DNA of 64,000 bases. Source: Terriglobia bacterium (GTDB taxonomy: Bacteria; Acidobacteriota; Terriglobia; Acidiferrales; UBA7541). The position numbers and the translations under genes are program-made. Shown piece by piece: positions 15,723 to 24,216 of the stretch. Location of the stretch: the NCBI GenBank assembly GCA_020073705.1, contig JAIQES010000020.1, positions 23,049 to 87,048 of the forward strand, read 5' to 3'. Every line of letters starts with the position of its first letter. The stretch's first letter is position 1. The notes under the pieces were generated by a model. That model searched no databases. It saw only the letters and a program-made list of their open reading frames with translations, and was not told the DNA's origin.

Positions 15723-17303
15723 TTACCGGCCCGTGCGAGCCAATACTTCGACCCAGCCATGCATCCGCTGTTTCGCTCGCTCGACATCGGACTTCGAGAA
15801 GAATTTCAAGGGATCAACCCTGTCCACCGGATAGACGGGCCGATGAAAGTCCTGTTCGAAACCATAGGGCACCGTCGCGTCAACACCCATGCCGCCCTCG
15901 AAGCGGGTATTCGAGGCGGTCCATTCCCGCTCGCCGGCCGTCATGCGCTCCTGCGGCTGGAACGTCTGCCCAATGCCACCCGGCAGGGGATTCAGAATAT
16001 CGGTGTGGGGATTTACGCGTGTGGTCAGGCACCACATGATGTCGTCCATGCTGTAGATATCCACATCGGGACTCACGGCGATTGCCAGTCGCATTCCCTG
16101 ATTGCACGCCAGAATGGCTGCCAGGAAGTTGCGTTGCCAGCCCTCCTCGATCTTGTTGCGCTTCTTGACCTGGATGATGACTCCGCCCCAGTCCGTCATG
16201 CAGTAGGGGATGTTGACATCCTGAATGATGCCGGGTTGCAGACGCTCGCAGAGCTCGTAGATGGCCGCCTCACGGAGTGTCGTATCAATGTTGCTGTCGT
16301 CAGCGGTATGAACGCCCAGCGGAAAAATGATCGGTCTGCTACTGCGCTTTCGCATCGTAATCGCGGTCACGTGGAACGTCGGCGCTTTGTACGCCTTGCC
16401 CATATAGCCGGCCCATTCCGGATGAAAGAAGTGCTTGCCTTGCACGCCTGCTTTTTCTGCTTCGGCCGTTTCGTAGCGCTTATCTCTTGGGTGCAGCAAA
16501 CCTTCCAGCACATATTCCGATTCGGCGATGGCGTACGCATCCACCGTGCGCGCCTTCACGATCTTCACGGGACTGCCTTGGATAGCGCCGGCGACGCCCA
16601 CTTCGTCACAACCTTTTGGCAGAATTACGTAGTCAAAGCCCGACCCCGCGACCAGCGTGCACGCCGGAGGGACTCCGAAACACATCGTGAGGGGAATTGG
16701 CTTCTCGTCCTTGTAATGTTCGGTGATGATTTGCCACATGTGGGAACCCGGAGAGGCCTGGAAGGTGCCCACGTTCCCCCAGCGAAAATTCATCCGGTTG
16801 TAACCGATGTGGCTGCCGCCGCCGAAATAATCTCCGATGACGCAACTGATCCCGCTCCCAACGGTCAGCTCCGGCTCCAGCGCCGTATGACGAATGGCGG
16901 TGATGTACTTGTTGACATCCAGATCGTCGGTAATAACCTCTTCCTGGCATGGGGCTTCACTCTGCTGAATTTCGACCGGCGGAACGGGGTGCGTCATCGC
17001 GCGGGCAATGTGTTTGGTGCGGTTCTGCGGGCCTTGAAAACCGAACAGCTTATCCACCACGTGGATGTCCGCCAGAAGGTTCGTAATGGCGCGCGCATGG
17101 GGCTTTCCTTTCACCTTGTTGAACAGCAGCACAGGGCCCCCGTCCAAGTGCTTCTGCAGGCCGGTGATCTCCAGATCGGGATCCACCTCCACGTCGGTCT
17201 TCAGAACGTCGCCCTGCGCATCCAGCCACTCCAGGGCTGAACGGAGGGAAGTAATATCTTTTTTCGTCTCCGCTTTTGGTGTTTCGCTTCTGACTATGGA
17301 CAC
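15723..17303 (-). CDS. UbiD-family decarboxylase 3, divergent subfamily (possibly acting on a CoA ester)
   Basis: 526 residues, GTG start with AAAGGAG 9 bp upstream. UbiD landmarks are present but changed: RSALEWLDAQGDVLKTD, NRMNFRWGNVGTFQAS (GTFQ where the other copies have GTYR), MCFGVPPACTLVAGSGF, the glutamate signature ESEYVLEGLLHP, and HPEWAGYMGKAYKAPTFHV. The missing Arg in the usual prFMN-phosphate/substrate block and the insertion near the second signature set it apart. It sits between two CaiB-type CoA-transferases, as in phthaloyl-CoA decarboxylase loci, so a CoA-ester substrate is likely. A long open frame on the opposite strand is a coding shadow. Confidence 0.85.
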   Translation of the reverse strand: MSIVRSETPKAETKKDITSLRSALEWLDAQGDVLKTDVEVDPDLEITGLQKHLDGGPVLLFNKVKGKPHARAITNLLADIHVVDKLFGFQGPQNRTKHIARAMTHPVPPVEIQQSEAPCQEEVITDDLDVNKYITAIRHTALEPELTVGSGISCVIGDYFGGGSHIGYNRMNFRWGNVGTFQASPGSHMWQIITEHYKDEKPIPLTMCFGVPPACTLVAGSGFDYVILPKGCDEVGVAGAIQGSPVKIVKARTVDAYAIAESEYVLEGLLHPRDKRYETAEAEKAGVQGKHFFHPEWAGYMGKAYKAPTFHVTAITMRKRSSRPIIFPLGVHTADDSNIDTTLREAAIYELCERLQPGIIQDVNIPYCMTDWGGVIIQVKKRNKIEEGWQRNFLAAILACNQGMRLAIAVSPDVDIYSMDDIMWCLTTRVNPHTDILNPLPGGIGQTFQPQERMTAGEREWTASNTRFEGGMGVDATVPYGFEQDFHRPVYPVDRVDPLKFFSKSDVERAKQRMHGWVEVLARTGR

Positions 17304-17329
17304 GCGCCGTGCTCCTTTTCATCCTGACT

Positions 17330-18616
17330 TTACTTTGCGGATGCCAACCCACATCTTACAGTTTTCGAATCTATTGAAAAATAGAGAATGACCATGGCCA
17401 AGTTCACCACGCTGATGAATCCGAATGCGCCCAGATAGCGGCCACGAAAATGAGCGATCAGAAAACCGATTATCGTGGGGGCTAGCCCACCGATTAAGTT
17501 TCCGATCCCCACGAAAATTCCGGTGGCGCGCCCAATTTGCTTTGGGAGCGCCAGCGATTGCATGATGGAAGCGTTCATGGCTCCGTAAATCATAGGAGCG
17601 GCTAAAGACGTAACCAGCAAGAGTACGGACGCGATAGCGCTGGAAACAGCCACAGAGGCTAAAATCAGGGCGGCGACCACTGCGCTGGTAAGAGTGCCCA
17701 CCAGCGCGGGTCGCATCGTTCGATCCGCAAAGTATCCCAGCCCCAAGGACACCACGATCGGCAACGTATAGCTCAATGCCACCCATCCTCCGAGGGCACT
17801 GAACGGAATCCCGCGCACCTGCGTCAGATAGGTCGGAATCCAAGTCGTCAGACCGAATAGCGTGGCCACCGCGCCCACATGGCAAAGCGTGACGACCCAA
17901 AATTCGAAATTGGCGAGCAGCGACCCAAGCTTGATCGAGCGCCCAGCGTGGATTTCCTCAGGCTCAGTTGCGGGAAGACTAACGATGTGCTCGCGTTCCT
18001 CGCGATTGGCACGGCCGGATTGCGCCGGTGTATCCGGGGCCAGAAACAACAGCATGGGCATTAAAACCAGGACTGACCCAGCACCCAGCGCCCAGAAGAC
18101 CACACGCCACCCGCCTAATGAAATCAGGAGAGTCGCCGCAGGCAGGCCGAGGGCGAGCCCCACCTGATTGCCATTGACCCAAAGGGACTGGATGCGGCCC
18201 CGCTCACGAATGGGGAACCAGCGTCTTGCGTATGTATTGCATACCGGCCAAATGCATCCCTCGGTGAGCCCGAGCACGAAACGAGCGGCGTAAAGCTCGC
18301 TGACACTATGACTGACCGCGCACCACATGGTCGTCAGCGCCCATCCGCACACACCGAACATCGCCGCGCGACGCGGGCCCAGATGGTCCACGACAAATCC
18401 CCATACCAGAAGTCCCCCACCGTAACCGATAAAGAAAATCGTGGATAGGAATCCCATGCGCGCCTGCTGGCCCATAAGCGTCATATCGGAAAGAAACTTT
18501 CGGTCGGCAAGAACCACGGCGATGTTCGTCTTATCGAGCTGGTTGACGACGACAAGCATAAACAGCGTCGGCGCGACATACAACCAGCGCGCGGCGGTGC
18601 GCTTCGCTCCTGGCAT
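17330..18616 (-). CDS. MFS transporter, anion:cation symporter type
   Basis: About 428 residues from the ATG at 18616 (a TTG three codons earlier would overlap the CoA-transferase stop). Twelve hydrophobic helices. Signatures of the ACS branch are seen: VVNQLDKTNIAVVLADRKF in helix 1, WGFVVDHLGPRRA between helices 2 and 3, and RRWFPIRERGRIQSLW before helix 5. ACS members carry organic anions such as phthalate, 4-hydroxyphenylacetate and hexuronates. Its position between a CoA-transferase and UbiD 3 suggests it imports the substrate that they activate and decarboxylate. Confidence 0.85.
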   Translation of the reverse strand: MPGAKRTAARWLYVAPTLFMLVVVNQLDKTNIAVVLADRKFLSDMTLMGQQARMGFLSTIFFIGYGGGLLVWGFVVDHLGPRRAAMFGVCGWALTTMWCAVSHSVSELYAARFVLGLTEGCIWPVCNTYARRWFPIRERGRIQSLWVNGNQVGLALGLPAATLLISLGGWRVVFWALGAGSVLVLMPMLLFLAPDTPAQSGRANREEREHIVSLPATEPEEIHAGRSIKLGSLLANFEFWVVTLCHVGAVATLFGLTTWIPTYLTQVRGIPFSALGGWVALSYTLPIVVSLGLGYFADRTMRPALVGTLTSAVVAALILASVAVSSAIASVLLLVTSLAAPMIYGAMNASIMQSLALPKQIGRATGIFVGIGNLIGGLAPTIIGFLIAHFRGRYLGAFGFISVVNLAMVILYFSIDSKTVRCGLASAK

Positions 18617-18621
18617 TGATG

Positions 18622-19833
18622 TCAAGAGAACACGCCCTGTTCCTGCAATCGCTGAAATTCCTCCGGCGGGAGCCCTAGCAACGATTGGAAGACAAACGAG
18701 TTGTGTTCGCCCAAACAGGGAGCGGGGCGCCGAATCCCGCCCGGCGTTTCATCCAATTGGTAGGAGACCATGCGATAGTGATGCAGCCCCATTTCCGGAT
18801 GTTCCATCTCCTGAAAGATTCGGCGGGAGGCGATCTGCGGGTCGGAAAAAAGGTCCCGCATCGTATTCACCGCGGCAGCATGGATTCCGCGATTTTGCAG
18901 CAGTGCCATCACCGCATGTGCGTCCATGTCTCGCGTCCAGTCTCCGATCAATTTGTTTAATGAGGTCTCGTGCTGTTTCCGTTGTGAGAGGGAATGAAAG
19001 CGCTCATCGGAAAGCCACGACGGCTGGCCGGCGGCGTGACAAAACTTGGTCCACTCCTCGTCATCCCAGCAACTGATCACGCACCAGTGGCCATTGCGGC
19101 AAGGGTAACACCCATGTGGCGCGGCAGCGGGATCGCGATTGCCTGCACGATCCTCGACAACACCATTGCCTGAATAATCCAGCAGCGCACTGCCGAGAAA
19201 CTGCAAGCCCGCCTCATATTGAGACAGGTCAATGTAGACGGACTTATTCGTCCGCCGCTGGTGGTCCAGCGCGGCTAGAATTGCGGCGCCCCCGAACGCT
19301 ACCGCGATGAAATCAACATAGGGTCCGTAAATAAACTGCGGTGGCCCGTCCGGTTCACCGATGAAGTGGGTAAAACCACACAAAGACGACAGTTGCGTTC
19401 CGAAACCCGGATGGCGCGCATAGGGGCCCGTTTGGCCCATGTTGCTCGTGCTCAGCATAACCAGAGAGGACTTGCGCTCGCGCAGCGTCTGATACCCCAG
19501 GCCTAACCTGGCCACCACCCCGGGCCGCATATTTTCAATGACCACGTCGGCCCAGTCCACCAGACGGTACGCCAGAGCGAGCCCGTCGGGATGCTTGATA
19601 TTGAGCGTCACGCCGTACTTGGAGTCGTTAAAAAACGCGAAGCACCCCGAAAGGTTTAGGCCGACTTTGCCGTTCCTATAGGGCGGATATTGCAGGCGAA
19701 AACCATCCGGGCGGTCCTGGGATTCCAGATGAACGACCTGCGCGCCGAAATTTGCGAGATACTTGCCGATACAAGGCCCGGCGGCATAGCCGCCAAGTTC
19801 GAGAACCTTCAGATTTTGGAGGGCATCTTTCAT
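18622..19833 (-). CDS. CaiB/BaiF (class III) CoA-transferase 2
   Basis: 403 residues. Class III features: LKVLELGGYAAGPCIGKYLANFGAQVVHLE, FNDSKYGVTLNIKHPDG, VIENMRPGVVARLGLG and GQTGPYARHPGFGTQLSSL. At the catalytic position, where Asp is usual (as GSDLE in copy 1 and AYDLL in copy 3), this protein reads GFGTQ, so the nucleophilic Asp seems absent. In heteromeric family members one subunit can lack a residue supplied by the other, so it may be the non-catalytic partner of copy 1. First gene of the four-gene run; its stop is 5 bp from the MFS start. Confidence 0.83.
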   Translation of the reverse strand: MKDALQNLKVLELGGYAAGPCIGKYLANFGAQVVHLESQDRPDGFRLQYPPYRNGKVGLNLSGCFAFFNDSKYGVTLNIKHPDGLALAYRLVDWADVVIENMRPGVVARLGLGYQTLRERKSSLVMLSTSNMGQTGPYARHPGFGTQLSSLCGFTHFIGEPDGPPQFIYGPYVDFIAVAFGGAAILAALDHQRRTNKSVYIDLSQYEAGLQFLGSALLDYSGNGVVEDRAGNRDPAAAPHGCYPCRNGHWCVISCWDDEEWTKFCHAAGQPSWLSDERFHSLSQRKQHETSLNKLIGDWTRDMDAHAVMALLQNRGIHAAAVNTMRDLFSDPQIASRRIFQEMEHPEMGLHHYRMVSYQLDETPGGIRRPAPCLGEHNSFVFQSLLGLPPEEFQRLQEQGVFS

Positions 19834-20003
19834 CGAAACATCCGGAGGCTCCCCGGAAGATATGTTGCTCGCGCTGCATGCGAAGATTCGCGCCCTTCCA
19901 ACCTGATGAGCCTATGTATAGGGCCTCTGACAAAGGCTGGCTAGTTGGCTGGTTGAAAGCCAAAATCAGTTGGAACGGCACTCGTCGGCATTGCCATTCC
20001 TGC

Positions 20004-20480
20004 CTATTCGACAAGCTCCCGCAAGAGCTTTTTCTGTTCCATGGGATCCGCGCGCCGTTTGTACAGAATGGCGCTGGTAACGTACGATCCCGGTTCATAC
20101 TCCTCATTGGCTTCGTCGGCCAGCACCTGCTCGACGCGACAGTTGAACTTGGCATTCTGAGGCGAGCAAATCATTTCTCCCGCCAGTTCCTCGACGGTGC
20201 CCTTGATGTAGTAAGCGACCCGCTCATCAACGATCACAATCGAAAGCTTGCCATTTCTTCGCATGTTGTTCGTGGTGGTGGTATTGCCATACACCGCGAG
20301 CCGGATATTGCGATCATCTTTGGCGATCACTTCAAAATAGCTGAGCATCGCGGGATGCGGCCACCCGCCGGCATCCACTGTGCAAATGACAATCGCCTTT
20401 TCGGCGTGCGTCTGCAGATCGCTACCTGCCAGCCGCTGATACAGGTCCGCGGGCAATTTGTTTCCGACGACTTTGCTCAT
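20004..20480 (-). CDS. Pyridoxamine 5'-phosphate oxidase-like FMN-binding split-barrel protein
   Basis: 158 residues, ATG with GGGAG upstream. Features of the split-barrel flavin family: AIVICTVDAGGWPHPAMLSY, IRLAVYGNTTTTNNMRRNGKLSIVIVDER, YYIKGTVEELA. Members bind FMN, F420 or haem, or act as small flavin reductases or carriers. It is the third gene of the UbiD 4-DASS unit (92 bp after the transporter). A link to flavin supply for the UbiD enzymes is conceivable but not shown by sequence. Confidence 0.7.
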   Translation of the reverse strand: MSKVVGNKLPADLYQRLAGSDLQTHAEKAIVICTVDAGGWPHPAMLSYFEVIAKDDRNIRLAVYGNTTTTNNMRRNGKLSIVIVDERVAYYIKGTVEELAGEMICSPQNAKFNCRVEQVLADEANEEYEPGSYVTSAILYKRRADPMEQKKLLRELVE

Positions 20481-20571
20481 ATCTTACTCCCTGCTGTGAT
20501 CACTACGGTTTCCCTCTTTGTTGCTTTGCGATTCGTATGTGTAATCATAGGCTCATCCAATTGGAACAGCA

Positions 20572-22011
20572 CTAGCGGATTCCGATGAGCGGCCAGTAAA
20601 ACGGCACGAGCAGCAGCAACACCAGAGACTCCACGATCGTTAAGCACAGCCCCACTCGAAACAAATCCCGGGCCTCGAAATACCCGTATGAGTAACCCGT
20701 AACTATTACCCCCGATTGGTACACAAAGATTTTCCCGCCCGCCGCAAACGCCCAGACCAGCCCGAGCGGCAGCACCGCCAAACCATTCGATTTGGCGAAA
20801 TCCATTAGCGGAGGGATGGACGTAGCGATCGTCGAGAGTTCACTCCCTAAAAAGATGTGATAGACGAACGCCGTCCAATACGGCACGAGCGCTGTAGTAA
20901 AGCCATTGGTAATGAGCGGTCGCATCCAGGCGAACATGACCGTGGTCATGGCTTGCAGCGCTTTGGTCTGCATTAACACGATGCCCATGCTGATCGCTGC
21001 GCCCGTGAAGATGATCGGGGAGTAGTTGACCCGTTTCAAATCCTCCTCGTTGAGCACTCCGATGCCGGGGACAGCCGCAAGCAATCCAATGCCGATACCA
21101 ATCACCGCGGGAGAGATGTGGTGAAGCAGATCGGTGGCCCACAACGCGATCGCCACGAGCATCAAGAACAGCGATTTCTTCTCGGTGAAGCTCCACGGCC
21201 CCATCTTCTTCAGTTCACTGTCGAGGAACGCTGCCCCTTCCTCCAGGGCCTCGTTCTCCGGCGGGTAGAGCCACAACACCAACCGCCAGGTGAAGAAAAT
21301 CACGACCACTGCAACAGGGAAAAACGCCAGCAGCCAGACGCTCCAGTAAACCTCAATACCCGTCGCCTTCTGGATCAGACCACGGCCGAGGATGGTAGTG
21401 GCGCCGGCCATGACGATCTTGTCGAACATGCCCGCCGTGTAGGTCAACGTTATAAACAGTCCTCGCCCGATATTGCTGCCGGTTCCCAGGCCGAAGACTT
21501 GCATCAGCCCGAGCGCGACCGCGGCCATGATGACTACGCAGGCCATTCCCGAAGGCACAAGAAACGTCAGCACGAACGATGTGAGTATCAACCCCAGGAG
21601 CAGGCGCGAGTAACTGGCTCCCACGCGCCGCAAGACAAGATATGCCAGGCGGCGAGCCAAGCCCGACTTCGTGGCCATGATGCCGAGCAAACTTGCGCCG
21701 AACAGGAACCAGGTCGTGGAATCGGTGAATCCGGAGAATGCGGATTCCAGCCGCACAATCTTGAAGATCCAGAAGAAATAACACCCCAACAGTCCTGTGA
21801 TTGCAAACGGCAGAATCTCCGAGATCCACGCGATGATCATAAAGGACGCAACCGCCAGGGCGTGCTTGGCCGTTGCCTCCAGCCGAAGAGGCGCAAACCA
21901 CAACGCCACCGGCACGGCGATCGCCAGCAAATATCCAGCCAGTTTCCGGGGAGACCTCAGGAACCCTCCAGCTTTCCCGAAGTCCTCTGCTGCCGGAACT
22001 CCGTTCGCCAT
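20572..22011 (-). CDS. SLC13/DASS-family divalent anion:Na+ symporter
   Basis: 479 residues with about 12 hydrophobic helices. It resembles DASS carriers: WISEILPFAITGLLGCYFF, STTWFLFGASLLGIMATKSGLARRLAY, SFVLTFLVPSGMACVVIMAAV with conserved Pro-Ser, and late HIFLGSELSTIATSIPP. The family imports di- and tricarboxylates or sulfate. The start codon overlaps the UbiD 4 stop by 1 bp (TGATG), so they are co-translated, and the carrier probably brings in the UbiD 4 substrate or a related carboxylate. Confidence 0.83.
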   Translation of the reverse strand: MANGVPAAEDFGKAGGFLRSPRKLAGYLLAIAVPVALWFAPLRLEATAKHALAVASFMIIAWISEILPFAITGLLGCYFFWIFKIVRLESAFSGFTDSTTWFLFGASLLGIMATKSGLARRLAYLVLRRVGASYSRLLLGLILTSFVLTFLVPSGMACVVIMAAVALGLMQVFGLGTGSNIGRGLFITLTYTAGMFDKIVMAGATTILGRGLIQKATGIEVYWSVWLLAFFPVAVVVIFFTWRLVLWLYPPENEALEEGAAFLDSELKKMGPWSFTEKKSLFLMLVAIALWATDLLHHISPAVIGIGIGLLAAVPGIGVLNEEDLKRVNYSPIIFTGAAISMGIVLMQTKALQAMTTVMFAWMRPLITNGFTTALVPYWTAFVYHIFLGSELSTIATSIPPLMDFAKSNGLAVLPLGLVWAFAAGGKIFVYQSGVIVTGYSYGYFEARDLFRVGLCLTIVESLVLLLLVPFYWPLIGIR

Positions 22012-23486
22012 CAGAGTTTTCCTTTAGTCTGCACGGATGCCGTCGTGCCTTTCGGATTGGGCTGTGCAAGTATGGCGCCCCACTTCTTTTCGGCCGCGCG
22101 GCGGACCTCCGGACTAGATTCCGCTACAGGCGGAAAATCCTTGAGCCACTCGTACGGACGGCATGCATCAATGACCGCGCGTGAACTGTGGCCCTTTTGT
22201 CCCTTCGGAATGATCGGATCGAGCACGCCGCTCCAACTGCGGCGAACAATCTCAATATCCAGCTCGGGATTGGATCGCGTTGTGAGCGCCCACAACACAT
22301 CATTGATATTTGTGACGTCAATGTCATCATCCACTACAATGACATACCGGCCCAAGTAAGCGCCGGAGTGGCAATAGGCGGCGATCATGCCCGCCTGGCG
22401 CGCATGGCCCGGATAGCGTTGCTTGATCGAGACGAAGGTCAGCAGCCGGCTTCCTCCCGCCTCGTGACACCATACGCCACGCACGTCGGGCACACCTGCG
22501 GCCTCCAGTTCCTGCCACACCATCGCCGATCGCATATAGCAGCGCATGTAGTTGAACTCGCACGGGGGGCGAGTGGGAGGCGCGCCGAGAAGGATTGGGT
22601 TATTCCGATGGTAGAGCCGCTTGACCTTCATGGTGGGCTCCGGCCTCATCGAACTGGCGTAATACCCGGTCCACTCGCCAAACGGACCTTCGTCACGATC
22701 CTGGCCGGGAATCGCTTCGCATTCGACAACGATTTCCGAGTTGGCCGGTATTGGCAAGCCAGTATATTCTCCTTGAATCACTTGAACGGGATGCCCTTGG
22801 AGTCCGCCCACCCAATCGTACTCGGATACACCATGCGGAATTTCCATGCCGCCCGCCAGAAACAACAGGGGATCGTGCCCGAACGAAACGGCCACCTTGC
22901 AGGGCTGGCCTTTTGCGAAATATTTCTCCCGCATGATGCGGCCATGTTTCCCCGGGGAGATATAAAAGCCCAACGTATCGTTGTCGTGTACCATCACGCG
23001 ATACGTTCCGACGTTAACCCAGCCGTCGTCCGGGTCCCGCGTGATATCCACCGAGCCGGTCCCGATATAGCGCCCTCCGTCCAACTCATGCCATTTGGGC
23101 GTCGGAAACTTCAACATATCAATCGCTTTGCCCTCGAAGACGTTTTCCATGACCGGCCCGTCTCGGACAAACTCGGGCGGAATGTATTTGACGTCAGAAA
23201 TGTGGCGTTTGATGTCTTTAACGAATTCAATGCGTGAATAGTTTGTGTCCATGTAAAGCGTCATCGCCAGCCGCTTAAGCGTGTTCAGCGTGTTGGACAG
23301 CACGCGGAAACCTGGCGGGTATCCTTTGATGTTGTCAAAGAGCAGGGCAGAGCTATCTTCTCCGCGATGGTGGCCCAGTTCGGTGATCGCTCCGATCTCG
23401 ACGTCCCAATCGGCTCCGTCAATGTGTTTAAGTTCACCCAGTTCTTCCGCACTCTGCATCCAACCACGCAAATCTCGAGATGACAT
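22011..23486 (-). CDS. UbiD-family (prenyl-FMN) decarboxylase 4
   Basis: 491 residues from the ATG at 23486, preceded by GGAGGAGACC; a start 11 codons upstream has no such site. Landmarks: SSRDLRGWMQSAEELGELK, VNVGTYRVMVHDN with the Arg, FYISPGKHGRIMREKYF, PANSEIVVECE (Cys in place of the usual Gly after the second Glu), GPFGEWTGYYAS. It is clearly more similar to UbiD 1 than to 2 or 3, sharing YISPGKHGR and PIPANSEIV, so a duplication is likely. It heads a unit with the DASS carrier and the split-barrel protein. A 36-bp repeat also found before the bicupin gene lies about 107 bp upstream. Confidence 0.9.
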   Translation of the reverse strand: MSSRDLRGWMQSAEELGELKHIDGADWDVEIGAITELGHHRGEDSSALLFDNIKGYPPGFRVLSNTLNTLKRLAMTLYMDTNYSRIEFVKDIKRHISDVKYIPPEFVRDGPVMENVFEGKAIDMLKFPTPKWHELDGGRYIGTGSVDITRDPDDGWVNVGTYRVMVHDNDTLGFYISPGKHGRIMREKYFAKGQPCKVAVSFGHDPLLFLAGGMEIPHGVSEYDWVGGLQGHPVQVIQGEYTGLPIPANSEIVVECEAIPGQDRDEGPFGEWTGYYASSMRPEPTMKVKRLYHRNNPILLGAPPTRPPCEFNYMRCYMRSAMVWQELEAAGVPDVRGVWCHEAGGSRLLTFVSIKQRYPGHARQAGMIAAYCHSGAYLGRYVIVVDDDIDVTNINDVLWALTTRSNPELDIEIVRRSWSGVLDPIIPKGQKGHSSRAVIDACRPYEWLKDFPPVAESSPEVRRAAEKKWGAILAQPNPKGTTASVQTKGKL

Positions 23487-23592
23487 CCTGGTCTCCTCCC
23501 CAATTCGGCCAGCATCCAATAGCGGCTCCGAGAGAATCCGCTGCGCCGGGCGGCGCTTATCTTACTCTAAAGTAGCGGCTAGAGTCTTTAAC

Positions 23593-23628
23593 TCGTATCG
23601 CGCCGTCTAAAATGTAACCGAAGGGAGT
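23593..23628 (-). repeat. Right copy of the 36-bp inverted repeat bounding the island
   Basis: Identical over 36 bp, in inverted orientation, to 5191-5226. Relative to the genes it precedes (UbiD 4 on the minus strand, bicupin on the plus strand) it has the same orientation. A degenerate hydrophobic-protein fragment ends where the repeat begins. Confidence 0.75.
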
Positions 23629-23830
23629 TTTGAACCCAGTTGATTGCTCCTGGGCCGTTCGTCGCGACAAAAATCGCAATGGGAATCATCAGGTCAGAGA
23701 ACCAGCGAAGGCCGCGGGCAAAATCCCGCCATGGCACTTCGCCGCGCCGCAGAAATATAAGCGAAACACCGTGCGCCACCACGACCAGCGCACCAAAGAA
23801 ATCGCTGTAAACGGCCAGTATGCAAACCAC
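23629..23830 (-). pseudogene. Fragment of a hydrophobic membrane protein, truncated at the 36-bp repeat
   Basis: On the minus strand a frame reads SDFFGALVVVAHGVSLIFLR then WFSDLMIPIAIFVATNGPG and INWVQ, two membrane-like helices in a plausible protein style, then runs into the repeat. The tail resembles the lumenal-loop style of family-39-type glycosyltransferases, but this is a weak impression. No proper start or ribosome binding site is seen. Probably the relic of a gene cut when the neighbouring element arrived. Confidence 0.3.
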
Positions 23831-23932
23831 AGCGTAGGTTGTGCTTCAGGGATAAACAAAATTCCGTTGTGGCGGCCCAGACGTGGAATGTTGGACTTGG
23901 CCGCGATGCGTTTTCTTGGCTGGAGACGCTGG

Positions 23933-24016
23933 TGCGGAAGAAGGGACTCGAACCCCTACGGCCTTTCGGCCACCAGCTCCTAAGGCTGGCGCGTCTGCCA
24001 ATTCCGCCACTTCCGC
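23933..24016 (-). tRNA. tRNA-Leu (UAG anticodon)
   Basis: The reverse complement folds as a class II tRNA: acceptor GCGGAAG paired with CTTCCGC, D arm GGCGGAATTGGCAGACGC, anticodon stem-loop GCCAGCCTTAGGAGCTGG with anticodon TAG, a long variable arm (TGGCCGAAAGGCCG) and T arm GGGTTCGAGTCCC. CCA is not encoded. Confidence 0.95.
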
Positions 24017-24216
24017 GATGCCGGACAGTATAACATCGGGATCGCCTTGCCATCAGGACGGGCCGCATTGCCACCTGTGGGCCTGTCTCGATTCCCCTCG
24101 CCGTAGAATCCGCCGTGGCTTCTGCGGCGGCACTTGTATGCTGCGGGCAGCAGTGATAGCCTTCCGCCTCGTGGTCATCTTTTCCTTTCTTAACGACTCA
24201 CAGACGGAGAGAGACA

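Noticed and set aside
15681..17240. 519-codon open frame on the plus strand
   Set aside because: It is antisense to UbiD 3, has no protein-family look and no ribosome binding site. Long antisense frames are common in GC-rich coding DNA.
21118..22359. 413-codon open frame on the plus strand
   Set aside because: Antisense to the DASS carrier and UbiD 4; low-complexity Gln/Arg/His-rich translation with no recognisable domain.
22188..23237. 349-codon open frame on the plus strand
   Set aside because: Antisense shadow of UbiD 4; the minus strand carries all UbiD motifs.
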